Under the pieces are notes generated by a model, which was given only the letters and a program-made list of their open reading frames with translations, did not search any database and was not told the origin of the DNA. Shown in pieces: positions 41,248 to 50,358 of a DNA stretch of 64,000 bases. A program made the position numbers and the translations under genes. The DNA comes from Hyphomonas adhaerens MHS-3. GTDB taxonomy: Bacteria > Pseudomonadota > Alphaproteobacteria > Caulobacterales > Hyphomonadaceae. Position 1 is the stretch's first letter; each line of letters begins with the position of its first letter. Where the stretch lies: contig NZ_ARYH01000002.1 in NCBI RefSeq assembly GCF_000685235.1, forward strand, positions 248,001-312,000, read 5' to 3'.

Positions 41248-44200
41248 GCCATCTCGAACCTGTCGCGATTATTGGACAGGGGTGTGTTCTGCCGGGTGCG
41301 AATTCTCCGGATGAACTCTCCAAAATCGTGATGGAGCAGAAAGTCGTTTACGGCCCAGTGCCCTCGGCAGAACTGGGATTATCTGGAATTTCTTCAAACT
41401 CACATTCGTTTGTATCAGGACGCGTCAAAGGGTTTGAGCGTATTTACGATCCTGACCGCTTCCGGCTGAAGTCCGTTCGCGCCGAGGAATTAGATCCCAC
41501 CTGTAGCTGGTCACTGAATGCTGCACTTGATGCGTGGAAGGATGCATCCAGCCCAAAAGTGAAGCGGTCGGCTATCGGGGTATTTGTTGCAAACCTGTCC
41601 TACCCATCCGCCGGACATGTAGAATTTGCCACAAAGACATGGCGGGGTGAAAAACCACCGCCTGCGCATTTGGTATTTAACTCCGCCCTTCCGTCACGTC
41701 TGATAGCTGAAGCATTGCGCTCAAGCGGGCCCTGCCTGTCGCTCGATGCGGCGTGCGCCTCTTCGCTATACGGAATCGATATTGCCTGCCGAAAACTGCA
41801 GGCAGGACAGATCGATTGCGCCGTCGTCGCTGGCGTAAATGCGGCTGACAATCTGATCCTCCACATCGGATTTGAGGCCCTGAATGCGCTAAGCCCGACA
41901 GGAAGGTCCCGGCCGTTTGTGCAAGGCGCCGATGGCCTGGTGCCATCTGAGGGTGCCGCCGCGTTGGTCCTGAAAAGGCTCAGCGATGTGGAACCGGGCG
42001 AAAAGGTCTACGGCATCATTCGTGGTAGCGGGCTCTCGAATGATGGGCGGCGCAAAGGCTTGCTTGCTCCCGCGGCCGACGGGCAAGCTGATGCCATGCA
42101 GCTGGCACTGGAGAGCGGCGCCATTGATCCCCTCACCATCCAATATCTGGAATGTCATGCGACCGGCACATCCGTTGGTGATGGCGTGGAAGTCTCGTCG
42201 ATCCGGTCTGTGTATGCGGACCTTGAAAACTTGCCTGTAGGGTCGCTCAAAGCGAACACCGGACATCTGATCACAGTCGCCGGCCTCGCAAGTGTTTTAA
42301 AACTTACCGGCGCCATGGCACAGGAAACTCTGCCCCCGACACCGGTAGATGGTGAAATTCTGAAGCAACTCCAGAATTCTAATCTGAACGTTCAGTCCTC
42401 ACAGGCCTCGTGGAAGACTGAAAGCGGACCAAGACGCGCCGCGATCAGCAATTTCGGGTTCGGCGGCAACAATGCTCACCTCATCCTGGAGCAGCACCAG
42501 CCTTCCGCACGACCAGGGCGAAATAAAGCCTTCAAACAGCGCCCTGCCCCGGATGTCGTCATCTGCGCAGCAACGCTCATGGCCGGCACCGATCGCACAA
42601 CCGAAGCGGTTCTGCGACGGGTCATGAACCAGCCGATCAATGCTGCGGGCAAACTGAAAGAAATCGGCGCGAACGCCGCAAATGCGAGGACACCTCCCTT
42701 AGACCTGACACAGGCCGAACCACATCAATTAGCAATCCTGTCGACCGTCAGTGAAGCGCTGAACCGTGTGTCGCCGGTTGAGAGCAGTCAGACGGGTGTC
42801 TTTGCGGGCATGGCCTGCGCCGCGGACTCCGCACGCTGGGCGCTCAGAGAGAGAGTCTCTTCCGACACAACTCGATCGCCTGACGATATCGCTCCGAAAC
42901 TTGATGCGGCGATGGTGCTCGGCGCTATGGCCAACATGACAGCGAACAGGATCACGTTCGGCCGGGACATCAGGGGGATGGGATATTCCGTCTCGGCGGG
43001 GTCAGCGAGCGGGCCTGCCGCTCTGGATCTCGCGATTGATGCACTCGTCTCTGGCCGACTGTCGATGGCGATTGTCGCCGCGGCCGACTTCGCGACGGAG
43101 CCTGTCCGCGCGAAAGCACTGCAGACTCTCAATGGGATAGACAATCCGGGCGACGCGGCTGCCGCGCTTGTTCTCAAGCGCCGTGAGGATGCCGAAGCCG
43201 CAGGTGATCCGATACTCGCGTCGCTCAAGTCCATTGAGTGGAAGAACTCGAAAGCCCACCAAGAGGAAGATCTGTTCGCATCAATCTACGGCAAAGCGCC
43301 GGATGCAGACGCCTTGGTTCGGATTGCCCTCGATCTGCTTCTGAACGCCCACAGCCACAAGCCGACCCCAGTGGGCGCTGTCCCGACCCTCTCGTCTCCT
43401 CAGAAAAAAATCCGGATATCCGTTCCAACGGGCCTCACAAACACCGGCGCAGTTGTTTCGCTTGCGCCTGCACCGCCATTGGTGGTGCCAGATCCTTTAA
43501 GACCGACGCCGTCCCTGTACCACGCAGCAGCTGGCAGCCCGCAAAAACTGGCGGAGAAGCTGCAGGCAAGGCATGAAGGTGGCCGAGGTAAATGCCGGAT
43601 AGCCATCGTTGCCCCAGACCAAAGCCAGATGGACACGCTGCGGGAAGCTGCAGCGCGACAGCTTTCAAAAGGCCACTCACCGGAAGGGAACGGAATCTAT
43701 TTCGGTGAAGGCAAGCCGGAGGGGGAGCTTGCCTTCCTGTTCACCGGATCAGCCGCCGTTTATCCGCGAATGGCAAGACGCCTTCTTATGGCGTTTCCGG
43801 ACATCCGGAAGAAACTGGCAAAGCTCTCTCGTGCAGAAGACATTGCTGCGCTTCTGTCTCGTGCGAGCCTTTCCGAATTTGAACAATTGTGCGCAGGCAC
43901 TCTCGTTAGCCAAGCGCACGCCGCCCTGTGGCTGGACATCCTCAAGGTAAAACCTGACGCAGCCATCGGCCTCTCACTCGGCGAGTCCAATGCCCTGTTT
44001 TCCTTTGGATACTGGGAAGACCCCGGTGCACTGCTTGATGAGATTTCCGATGCCGCGATGTACGAGCGTCATATCGGCGGTGAATTCGAAACGGCCAAAC
44101 AGGCCTGGGGACCCAACGTCCCCTCCGACTGGACCAATTGGCGGCTGCAGGCGCCGGTCAGCAAAGTAAAGGCTGCCCTTCCGCGATACCCAGGTGTCGA

Positions 44201-47200
44201 GATCACCATCATTTATTCCGATGAAGACTGCATGATCGGCGGGCCTGCGGAGTCTTGCCGCCAGCTGTGCGAAGAATTTGGCAAACGCGCTGGTGTGAAA
44301 ATGAACCAGCACCTGATTGTGCACGCTAAGGCCATGCAGCCGTTTGCCGACACGTGGCGTCGTTTACACACACGGGAAGTACATTCTGGGTCGGGTGTGC
44401 GGTTGTACGCCAACGCCATTCATGGCGCCTATGAGCCTGAGACGGATGTTGTCGCGGACATGCTGACGCGGCAAGCCGTCGATACGGTGGATTTCCCCAG
44501 GACGATACGTCAGGCTTGGGCGGATGGTGTGCGGACCTTCCTGGAACTCGGCCCGCGGGACACGCTAACGGCCAGCCTTTCCAAGACATTGAAAGATAAG
44601 CCTTTCAAGGCCATTGCGACGGACAGGATCGAAATGTCGGACCTTGGCCAGATCGCCCATGCTGCGGCGTTTCTTTATGCCGACGGCCGGGAAATCGATC
44701 TGACCCCGCTCCTTGAAACGCTCACTGCGGCAAAGAAAAACGAGGCCGCCCCCGCCGGCCAATGGAACGCAAAACGACCGGTGCCTTACCCCATGCCAAA
44801 AATCGTCAAAGCCCCAGCACGCCCTGTCCATGGCGGACTACCCCCTGCGCCCAAGCTGCGCATGCCGGACTATGCCATGACCATACCGTGCCAGCAGACG
44901 ACCAAACCGAGCCTTCCGCCGGAACCTGTTCCGGGAAAATGTGCCGAACCTCCGCAAAAAGTGGTCCGCGGCACCACCGCTCTGCGTCCGCGCACACCGA
45001 CCGGCCCAAAGCGCGACCGCCTGGCTGTCGAAGCGTCGACGCGAGGCAAGATGTCCGAGTTCTTCGGTCCGGCCTTCAAGGCCCAGGACGCGTTCAGCCG
45101 TCAGGTGCGCCTGCCGGCACCCCCGCTTTTGCTGGTCGACCGGATAACCGGCATTGATGCGGCCCCGGCCGAAGAAGCGGGCGGCGTGATCTGGACTGAA
45201 ACGGACCTGACGAACCACAAGGACTTCACGCATGACGGCCGCATACGTCCCGGCCCGCTAATCGAATGCGGCCAGGCCGACCTCACGCTGATTGGCTGGA
45301 TGGGCGCCGATTTTCGAAACAGGGATGAGCGAGTCTATCGCCTGCTGGGTTGCGAAATCACGTTCCACGAAGGCGGCTTGCCAAGCAGCGACGACACGCT
45401 GAACTTCCAGATTGAAATTACCGGGCATGCCGAATTGGGCGGTGTACGAATGTTCTTCTTCCAGTACGACTGCCGCACGGAAGACCGACTGGCGTTCTCC
45501 GTTCGCAATGGGCAGGCAGGCTTCTTCACCGACGAAGAGTTGGCCAACAGCAAAGGCGTCATCTGGGATGCCGCGAAGAATGCCCCGCCGACACCGGACC
45601 CTGTCGTCTTCGAATCCCAACGCGTCAGCGCCAAGCGGAGGTTTTCCGAGGATGACGTGAACGCCTTCCGGAAAGGCGATGCATTCGCCTGCTTCGGAGA
45701 GGGCTTTGAACTCTGCGCTGCCCATTCCAATCCACCACATATTCCGGATGGAAAGCTGGCGCTATTTGAAGATGTCATCGCATTTGACCCGCAAGGCGGA
45801 CCATGGAAGCGCGGTTATCTCAAAGCTCGCGCAGCCACCCCCGCCTCCACCTGGTTTTATGACGGGCACTTCCACAACGACCCCTGCATGCCCGGCACAT
45901 TGATGGCGGAGGCGGCGGTTCAGGCTCTGGAATTTTATGCGGCCGCCGTCGGCCTGACGGTCGAAAGGGATGGGTATGTCTTCGAACCTGTTCCGGAACA
46001 CACTGCGAAGTTCGTATGTCGTGGACAAGTCATCCCGGATAAGGACCATGAAGTGACCTATGAGGTCTTCATTGATGAAATCATCGATGGAGAGACCCCG
46101 GAAATCTACGCCTCCCTGCTTGCCCGATCTGACGGGCACAAAGTCTTTCACTGCCCGCGCTTTGGCATCCGCCTGCGCCGAAACTGGCCTGCACCACGCG
46201 TCGATGCCCATCCGCTGCGGATCGGCCCGGAGCGCGAAAGCCGCGGCGACCAGGCGGCGCTGCTCGATTGCGCAAATGGGGCCCCTTCCGCTGCGTTTGG
46301 CGACATGTACCGGCCATATGACGATCAGGGCAATGTCCCACGCCTGCCGCAACCGCCCTATCACTTCATCTCCCGCGTCACCTCCGTCACAACCCGTCCT
46401 GCGGAGGAAACGCTTGGCGCAACGATGACGGCCGAATACGACATCCCCTCCGATGCCTGGTATTTCGATGACAATCTGAATGGCACCATGCCGTTTGCCA
46501 TTCTCTGCGAGATCGCCCTGCAACCATGTGGATGGCTCGCAAGCCATTCCGGTTTTGCACTCGTGGGCACGCTCCGGTTCCGGAACCTTGAAGGTGACGG
46601 GTTCCTTCACATGGAAGTGGACCGGAACGACGGTATGCTGAAGGTCCGGAGCACGCTGACGAGCATCTCCAAGGTCGGGCCGATGACGCTCGTCTCGTTC
46701 GATGTCGAGGTTATCACCGGTGATGGCAGAAAAGTGCTGGACCTCAAGACACAGTTCGGCTTCTTCCCGCCCTCTTCTCTGGTTCGCCAGGCTGGCTTGC
46801 CGGCAAAGCCCCACTTCAGTGAGGCTTTCGACCTGCGCCCGACCGCAATGCAGATCGACATTCAGGCGCCGCACGCCTCCCGCAGAATGCAGATGATTGA
46901 CGAAATCGACTTCTGTGATCCGGATGGCGGTGAGGCTGGCCTTGGCTTGATCCGCGCACAACAGCATGTGGATCCATATGCATGGTATTTCAAGGCGCAC
47001 TTCTATCAGGATCCGGTCCAGCCTGGTTCCCTCGGTCTGGACGCCATGGTCCAGGCACTGACACAGCTTGTCTGGAAAAAGGGCCTGCACAAGGGCACGA
47101 AGCGCCCGCACCTGACCACGCTCGCGCCAAACGCGCCCATGAAGTGGAGCTATCGCGGACAGGTTACGCCTGAGCGGAAAACCGTGACGAGTGTCATGGA

Positions 47201-47324
47201 GATCCTGAGTATCGAGGACCGTGGCGAAGACCTGCTTATAACCGCAAGAGGCAGTCTGTGGCGGGACGGTCTTCGCGTTTATGAAGTTGGCCCCATGAGC
47301 GTGTCGCTCAAAGATCTCGGCTAA
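41244..47324 (+). CDS. Giant Pfa synthase subunit: KS-CLF-AT-DH-DH
   Basis: A 2026-aa multidomain enzyme that elongates and dehydrates the chain. An active KS (about 5-420) has Cys171 in DAACASSL and HATGTS. A chain-length-factor-like KS (about 430-700) has SVSAGSASG in place of the Cys motif. A PfaB-type acyltransferase (about 830-1160) has Ser911 in GLSLGES. After a Pro-rich linker come four hotdog units forming two FabA-like dehydratases: GRIRPGPLIECGQADL, GHFHNDPCMPGTL (His1542), FDDNLNGTMPFAIL and KAHFYQDPVQPGSL (His1919). PfaB is normally a separate protein; here it is embedded between CLF and DH. The ATG overlaps the KR stop; another ATG lies 12 bp upstream. Confidence 0.92.
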   Translation: MSHLEPVAIIGQGCVLPGANSPDELSKIVMEQKVVYGPVPSAELGLSGISSNSHSFVSGRVKGFERIYDPDRFRLKSVRAEELDPTCSWSLNAALDAWKDASSPKVKRSAIGVFVANLSYPSAGHVEFATKTWRGEKPPPAHLVFNSALPSRLIAEALRSSGPCLSLDAACASSLYGIDIACRKLQAGQIDCAVVAGVNAADNLILHIGFEALNALSPTGRSRPFVQGADGLVPSEGAAALVLKRLSDVEPGEKVYGIIRGSGLSNDGRRKGLLAPAADGQADAMQLALESGAIDPLTIQYLECHATGTSVGDGVEVSSIRSVYADLENLPVGSLKANTGHLITVAGLASVLKLTGAMAQETLPPTPVDGEILKQLQNSNLNVQSSQASWKTESGPRRAAISNFGFGGNNAHLILEQHQPSARPGRNKAFKQRPAPDVVICAATLMAGTDRTTEAVLRRVMNQPINAAGKLKEIGANAANARTPPLDLTQAEPHQLAILSTVSEALNRVSPVESSQTGVFAGMACAADSARWALRERVSSDTTRSPDDIAPKLDAAMVLGAMANMTANRITFGRDIRGMGYSVSAGSASGPAALDLAIDALVSGRLSMAIVAAADFATEPVRAKALQTLNGIDNPGDAAAALVLKRREDAEAAGDPILASLKSIEWKNSKAHQEEDLFASIYGKAPDADALVRIALDLLLNAHSHKPTPVGAVPTLSSPQKKIRISVPTGLTNTGAVVSLAPAPPLVVPDPLRPTPSLYHAAAGSPQKLAEKLQARHEGGRGKCRIAIVAPDQSQMDTLREAAARQLSKGHSPEGNGIYFGEGKPEGELAFLFTGSAAVYPRMARRLLMAFPDIRKKLAKLSRAEDIAALLSRASLSEFEQLCAGTLVSQAHAALWLDILKVKPDAAIGLSLGESNALFSFGYWEDPGALLDEISDAAMYERHIGGEFETAKQAWGPNVPSDWTNWRLQAPVSKVKAALPRYPGVEITIIYSDEDCMIGGPAESCRQLCEEFGKRAGVKMNQHLIVHAKAMQPFADTWRRLHTREVHSGSGVRLYANAIHGAYEPETDVVADMLTRQAVDTVDFPRTIRQAWADGVRTFLELGPRDTLTASLSKTLKDKPFKAIATDRIEMSDLGQIAHAAAFLYADGREIDLTPLLETLTAAKKNEAAPAGQWNAKRPVPYPMPKIVKAPARPVHGGLPPAPKLRMPDYAMTIPCQQTTKPSLPPEPVPGKCAEPPQKVVRGTTALRPRTPTGPKRDRLAVEASTRGKMSEFFGPAFKAQDAFSRQVRLPAPPLLLVDRITGIDAAPAEEAGGVIWTETDLTNHKDFTHDGRIRPGPLIECGQADLTLIGWMGADFRNRDERVYRLLGCEITFHEGGLPSSDDTLNFQIEITGHAELGGVRMFFFQYDCRTEDRLAFSVRNGQAGFFTDEELANSKGVIWDAAKNAPPTPDPVVFESQRVSAKRRFSEDDVNAFRKGDAFACFGEGFELCAAHSNPPHIPDGKLALFEDVIAFDPQGGPWKRGYLKARAATPASTWFYDGHFHNDPCMPGTLMAEAAVQALEFYAAAVGLTVERDGYVFEPVPEHTAKFVCRGQVIPDKDHEVTYEVFIDEIIDGETPEIYASLLARSDGHKVFHCPRFGIRLRRNWPAPRVDAHPLRIGPERESRGDQAALLDCANGAPSAAFGDMYRPYDDQGNVPRLPQPPYHFISRVTSVTTRPAEETLGATMTAEYDIPSDAWYFDDNLNGTMPFAILCEIALQPCGWLASHSGFALVGTLRFRNLEGDGFLHMEVDRNDGMLKVRSTLTSISKVGPMTLVSFDVEVITGDGRKVLDLKTQFGFFPPSSLVRQAGLPAKPHFSEAFDLRPTAMQIDIQAPHASRRMQMIDEIDFCDPDGGEAGLGLIRAQQHVDPYAWYFKAHFYQDPVQPGSLGLDAMVQALTQLVWKKGLHKGTKRPHLTTLAPNAPMKWSYRGQVTPERKTVTSVMEILSIEDRGEDLLITARGSLWRDGLRVYEVGPMSVSLKDLG

Positions 47325-47998
47325 ACTGCCAGAGCCCTGCTCAGAACAAGCTGGCCCACCTGACGGGTCTCGACAGACAGGACCAACGCATCATGTTCCA
47401 TGGTGAACTGATCCGAGTGGCCCGCGATATAGGTCGCCGGAAGCTTGATCCGAGGTGCACCGCCTTTTAGGCCTGTGCCACCCGCCTTGAGGATAGCCTC
47501 CTTAGCGGTCCAGCATCGGAAGAAGGGTTCCAGCCCCGGACGTTCAGCCAAGGCAACGCGAATAGTGGAGGCCTCTTCGGGCCGGGCCAGCATCTTCAGC
47601 ATCGGCTCCCAACTGACAGGCCGTATGAGTTCCAGATCCACGCCGACAGGTCCGGTGCGGGACAGGGAAAGCGCATTCCATCCTTCGCTGTCCGAAAAGC
47701 TGATTTCGACATTCGGGAAACCTGGCAGGCTGGGTTTACCCAAATTATCATGGGCAATCTCCACGCGGTCAGGTGCGCATCCGAGCAACTCGGAAAGCAG
47801 GTGGCGCCGCTCCGCCAGACTGGCCGAGAGCATGTTTTGTTTAACTGGTGAGACAAGGCGCGCGACGCGGGCCGTCTCCGCCTCTGACAGAACGCCCGGG
47901 TCTATCGCCCGCTGAACGGATTTCCAAAACCACGTCCCTTCAGCCCCACGCTGTGGCGGTCCGCCCCCTCCAATGGAATGCACAGTCTCAAGCATCAA
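47321..47998 (-). CDS. Sfp-type 4'-phosphopantetheinyl transferase (PfaE-like)
   Basis: Loads the phosphopantetheine arm from CoA onto the ACP serines, turning the synthase on. The 225-aa protein has the magnesium-binding GVDLELI and the CWTAKEAILKAGGTGLKGG motif (WxxKEAxxK), plus an upstream GKPSLPG. It is on the opposite strand and overlaps the synthase stop by 4 bp, so it needs its own promoter in the 48.0-kb gap. The second in-frame Met is 3 bp downstream of the start. Confidence 0.9.
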   Translation of the reverse strand: MMLETVHSIGGGGPPQRGAEGTWFWKSVQRAIDPGVLSEAETARVARLVSPVKQNMLSASLAERRHLLSELLGCAPDRVEIAHDNLGKPSLPGFPNVEISFSDSEGWNALSLSRTGPVGVDLELIRPVSWEPMLKMLARPEEASTIRVALAERPGLEPFFRCWTAKEAILKAGGTGLKGGAPRIKLPATYIAGHSDQFTMEHDALVLSVETRQVGQLVLSRALAV

Positions 47999-48190
47999 TC
48001 CGATTTGTAGGCCGCCCCACCTCCAAATGCCAGACAGAACAGCGAACGACGAAAACCGGCAGAACAGAGAATTTTCTATGCGAAGAAAAATCGCTCAACG
48101 CGACTTTGGCTAGCGATAACCGGCAATACTGATTGCGTCGCAAAGCTGCCGGTTGGAATCACGCGTGGAGATTGCCTGCTCTGGCCCGCA

Positions 48191-48466
48191 TCATCGATCT
48201 GGACTTTGATAAGAGGCATTCCAGCGGAGCAGATGGTCGTCCTTTGGGTGTGCCTCAACAGCGCCCAGAGTCTGCAGGTCACCAAGCAGCCGGAACATCA
48301 GATCGCCAAGCGGATTGCTGGTCCAGAAAAGATCCTTCCGGCCACCGAAAGCAAACGCCGGTGCATCCGGCTGTGGCGGTTGCATCAAGCCCAGTGAGAT
48401 GGCGAGGTGCCAAGCGGCGACGTCGATGTCCGTCCACTCTGACAACTGCTTAGCAAGATACGACAT
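48191..48466 (-). CDS. Small protein of unknown function
   Basis: Not recognised. The ATG (MSYLAKQLSEWTDIDVAAWHL) follows a GGGGGAAGGG ribosome site; the 91-aa product has no signal peptide or membrane helix. It overlaps the preceding gene by 17 bp and is the last gene of a minus-strand run of small genes from about 52.3 kb. Confidence 0.6.
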   Translation of the reverse strand: MSYLAKQLSEWTDIDVAAWHLAISLGLMQPPQPDAPAFAFGGRKDLFWTSNPLGDLMFRLLGDLQTLGAVEAHPKDDHLLRWNASYQSPDR

Positions 48467-48761
48467 GCCCTTCCCCCACGGTTCGTGCGCCTTCCCTGAT
48501 GGTGAATGAACTGTCCGGGACAAGACCGGAATAATCGACCCCGTCATAGAGCAGCTGGACGCTCACCCGCAAATCGACGACAAAATCCACCGGATCGGCG
48601 CACTCGACAAACTGCACGCCCAGGTAATCCTGGTTCACTTCTTCGTCCGATACCAAGTGCGGGCGGTATTCGCCACCAGAGAAGTCCGGCAAGGCTATCC
48701 GGCCACCCTGGCTCGGAGGGTAGAATCGGACGCACAAGCGCAGGACGCGGGCGTCAGTCAC
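48450..48761 (-). CDS. Stand-alone EF-Tu domain-III-like small protein
   Basis: A 103-aa protein read from a GTG that overlaps the stop of the gene before it (GTGACTGA). Its plan matches the last beta-barrel of EF-Tu: VRFYPPSQGGRIALPDFSGGEYRPHL near the N-terminus and SSFTIREGARTVGEGHVV at the C-terminus, where EF-Tu has FTLREGGRTVGAG. No GTPase domain is present. Function unknown; a decoy or immunity role is inferred from its small-gene neighbours. Confidence 0.65.
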   Translation of the reverse strand: MTDARVLRLCVRFYPPSQGGRIALPDFSGGEYRPHLVSDEEVNQDYLGVQFVECADPVDFVVDLRVSVQLLYDGVDYSGLVPDSSFTIREGARTVGEGHVVSC

Positions 48762-49168
48762 AATCGATCTCCACCATCCAGACGAACTCAAGATCCGAAC
48801 CGCTTTTCATGGGCTCCGAATAGGTCGTCACGCGCACTTTTCGCCCTACCGCATAGGCTCCCATGTCGGATTTTTCGTTGGCCACGCAGCTGTATGTGTA
48901 GTGACCGCCTTTTGTGAGCCGGAGCGTGAACGGAACGCCCCTCATTGTGCATGCCCTCAAACTGAAGGCTTTCGATTTCGCCCTCATAAATGACTGTAGG
49001 CATACGGCCGGTCTTCAGATTCCCCCACCATTCGTCACTTCCAAAGAGCCCATAGACGCCCTTGAGACCGAACCCCGGCCGGGCATCGTCAAGAGTCAGC
49101 GCCTGCGCGTCAGTAACTTGCGCGGGATCTTGCGCGAGTGTGACGGCGAGATCATAGATTTTTTTCAT
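48754..49168 (-). pseudogene. Small gene of unknown function with an apparent frameshift
   Basis: Two overlapping frames make one sensible protein of about 137 aa. The first (from 49168, MKKIYDLAVTLAQDPAQ) reads well up to LQFEGMHNEG near 48940. The second continues VPFTLRLTKGGHYTYSCVANEKSDMG down to 48754. Removing one G from the GGGG run at 48938-48941 joins them as GMHNEGVPFTLRLTKG. So there is a one-base insertion, real or a sequencing error. Family not recognised. Confidence 0.6.
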
Positions 49169-49171
49169 TCC

Positions 49172-49444
49172 TCAGTCCCCAACAAAGATAATCGCGCTGC
49201 CCTCGTCTCTGCATGCCTCAAGTACGGCCAACAGATCCGTTTTCACTTTCAGTTCGGCAATTTTAGAAATCAGAACAGAAAGCTGCGAATCCACGATAAG
49301 ATCTCCATACGGATCCACGAAACCTCCGGTGCGTTGCCGGAACCTGTCAAAGGCCGGTTGAAGGGCACCATAGGCTTTGTCATCGATCTGAAACAAAAGC
49401 TGTCCCATGCGGCCGTCTTTATACTCGTGAACATCCAGTGCCAT
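49172..49444 (-). CDS. Small protein of unknown function
   Basis: 90 aa from MALDVHEYKDGRMGQLLFQID, an ATG preferred over one 12 bp upstream. It contains AYGALQPAFDRFRQRTGGFVDPYGD and ends AIIFVGD. Soluble, no recognised domain. It lies 3 bp before the next gene of the run and just downstream of the DUF6678-like gene, with tight spacing that implies one transcript. Confidence 0.6.
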   Translation of the reverse strand: MALDVHEYKDGRMGQLLFQIDDKAYGALQPAFDRFRQRTGGFVDPYGDLIVDSQLSVLISKIAELKVKTDLLAVLEACRDEGSAIIFVGD

Positions 49445-49452
49445 CGCTGCCC

Positions 49453-49839
49453 TCAACCCCAGTCATAGCCGTGAATGAGGATGCCTTCGTCGGCCTCCGT
49501 GACTGGCCATTTCCCAAACGAATTGATGTGCTGGATCAGCTCCGAATTCGTGGCACGAAAATTAGAAACGCCCACAAATTCGATATGCGAGAATGGCACA
49601 CAAGTAACACCGCCGCATTCGCCGAAATGATCTTCAAACTCAAAATCCGGCCCGGGCGTAGGCACGCTGAGTACAGTAGGATGACTGATCAGTTTGATCC
49701 CCACTACAGCGCACCCGCCTGGCAAATCGTGCAAGGCAGAAAACAGCTTCCGCCACTTGGCGTTGCTCATGTAAGCAGTCTTTGCCTGCGCTATCTTGCG
49801 TGCTGTACGGCGGTCTTGCTCTCGCGGTTTCCTGCTCAT
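49453..49839 (-). CDS. DUF6678-like small protein
   Basis: 128 aa with a basic N-terminus (MSRKPREQDRRTARKIAQAK) leading to YMSNAKWRKLFSALHDLPG, the opening pattern I associate with the DUF6678 family. A hydrophobic/acidic middle and FGKWPVTEADEGILIHGYDW at the end also fit. Proteins of this kind are found among small immunity-like genes. It overlaps the preceding gene by ATGA. The match is by eye only. Confidence 0.6.
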   Translation of the reverse strand: MSRKPREQDRRTARKIAQAKTAYMSNAKWRKLFSALHDLPGGCAVVGIKLISHPTVLSVPTPGPDFEFEDHFGECGGVTCVPFSHIEFVGVSNFRATNSELIQHINSFGKWPVTEADEGILIHGYDWG

Positions 49840-50267
49840 GACGGACCTACCGCTAAATTCGGAAAAGGATTGTCGATACCGGACTGGTGCCAGATCGAAT
49901 TGGCTGCACGGGCAAGCGCATCTGTGTACTTCTTTTTCAGGCGTAATATTTCTTCCGCCGAAAAAGCGTGTCCATTTCGCTCAATCACCGCTCCGCAAGA
50001 CAAATACAGATAGAGTGCCACGAGTTCCGCAAGCTCGGCGTCATCCGATATAACGGCAAATTTCAGCGGCTGTTCCGGTGCGGCGTATATTTCCACGCTA
50101 GGCGTATCACGCTCGCGGTCGCGAATGTAAAGCTCGCGCCAGTCCCGGTTCCACACGTTGATAGCGTCACCTTCAGTGTCCACGTTGCGGCCCGGACCAT
50201 AAATAAGGTCGACAAATACCCGAAAGTCAGGGCGAGGTTTATCGACGGTGACAACCAACTCTGTCAT
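49836..50267 (-). CDS. Protein of unknown function
   Basis: 143 aa, soluble, not recognised. It opens MTELVVTVDKPRPDFRVFVDLIYGPGRNVD, has a helical segment DDAELAELVALYLYLSCGAVI and a Lys-rich region EEILRLKKKYTDALARAAN. It overlaps the DUF6678-like gene by 4 bp, so the two are translationally coupled. Confidence 0.65.
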   Translation of the reverse strand: MTELVVTVDKPRPDFRVFVDLIYGPGRNVDTEGDAINVWNRDWRELYIRDRERDTPSVEIYAAPEQPLKFAVISDDAELAELVALYLYLSCGAVIERNGHAFSAEEILRLKKKYTDALARAANSIWHQSGIDNPFPNLAVGPS

Positions 50268-50358
50268 CAGGCATCTCTATCGATCAAAAAAACACTGGGC
50301 CTCGTGTCAGCGCGCTGCGTGCACAATTGCGCAAAACATGCGTCACTCGTTCTGTGCA

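Noticed and set aside
45762-47111. 449-codon open frame on the minus strand
   Set aside because: Antisense to the dehydratase domains of the giant synthase subunit, which carry clear catalytic motifs.
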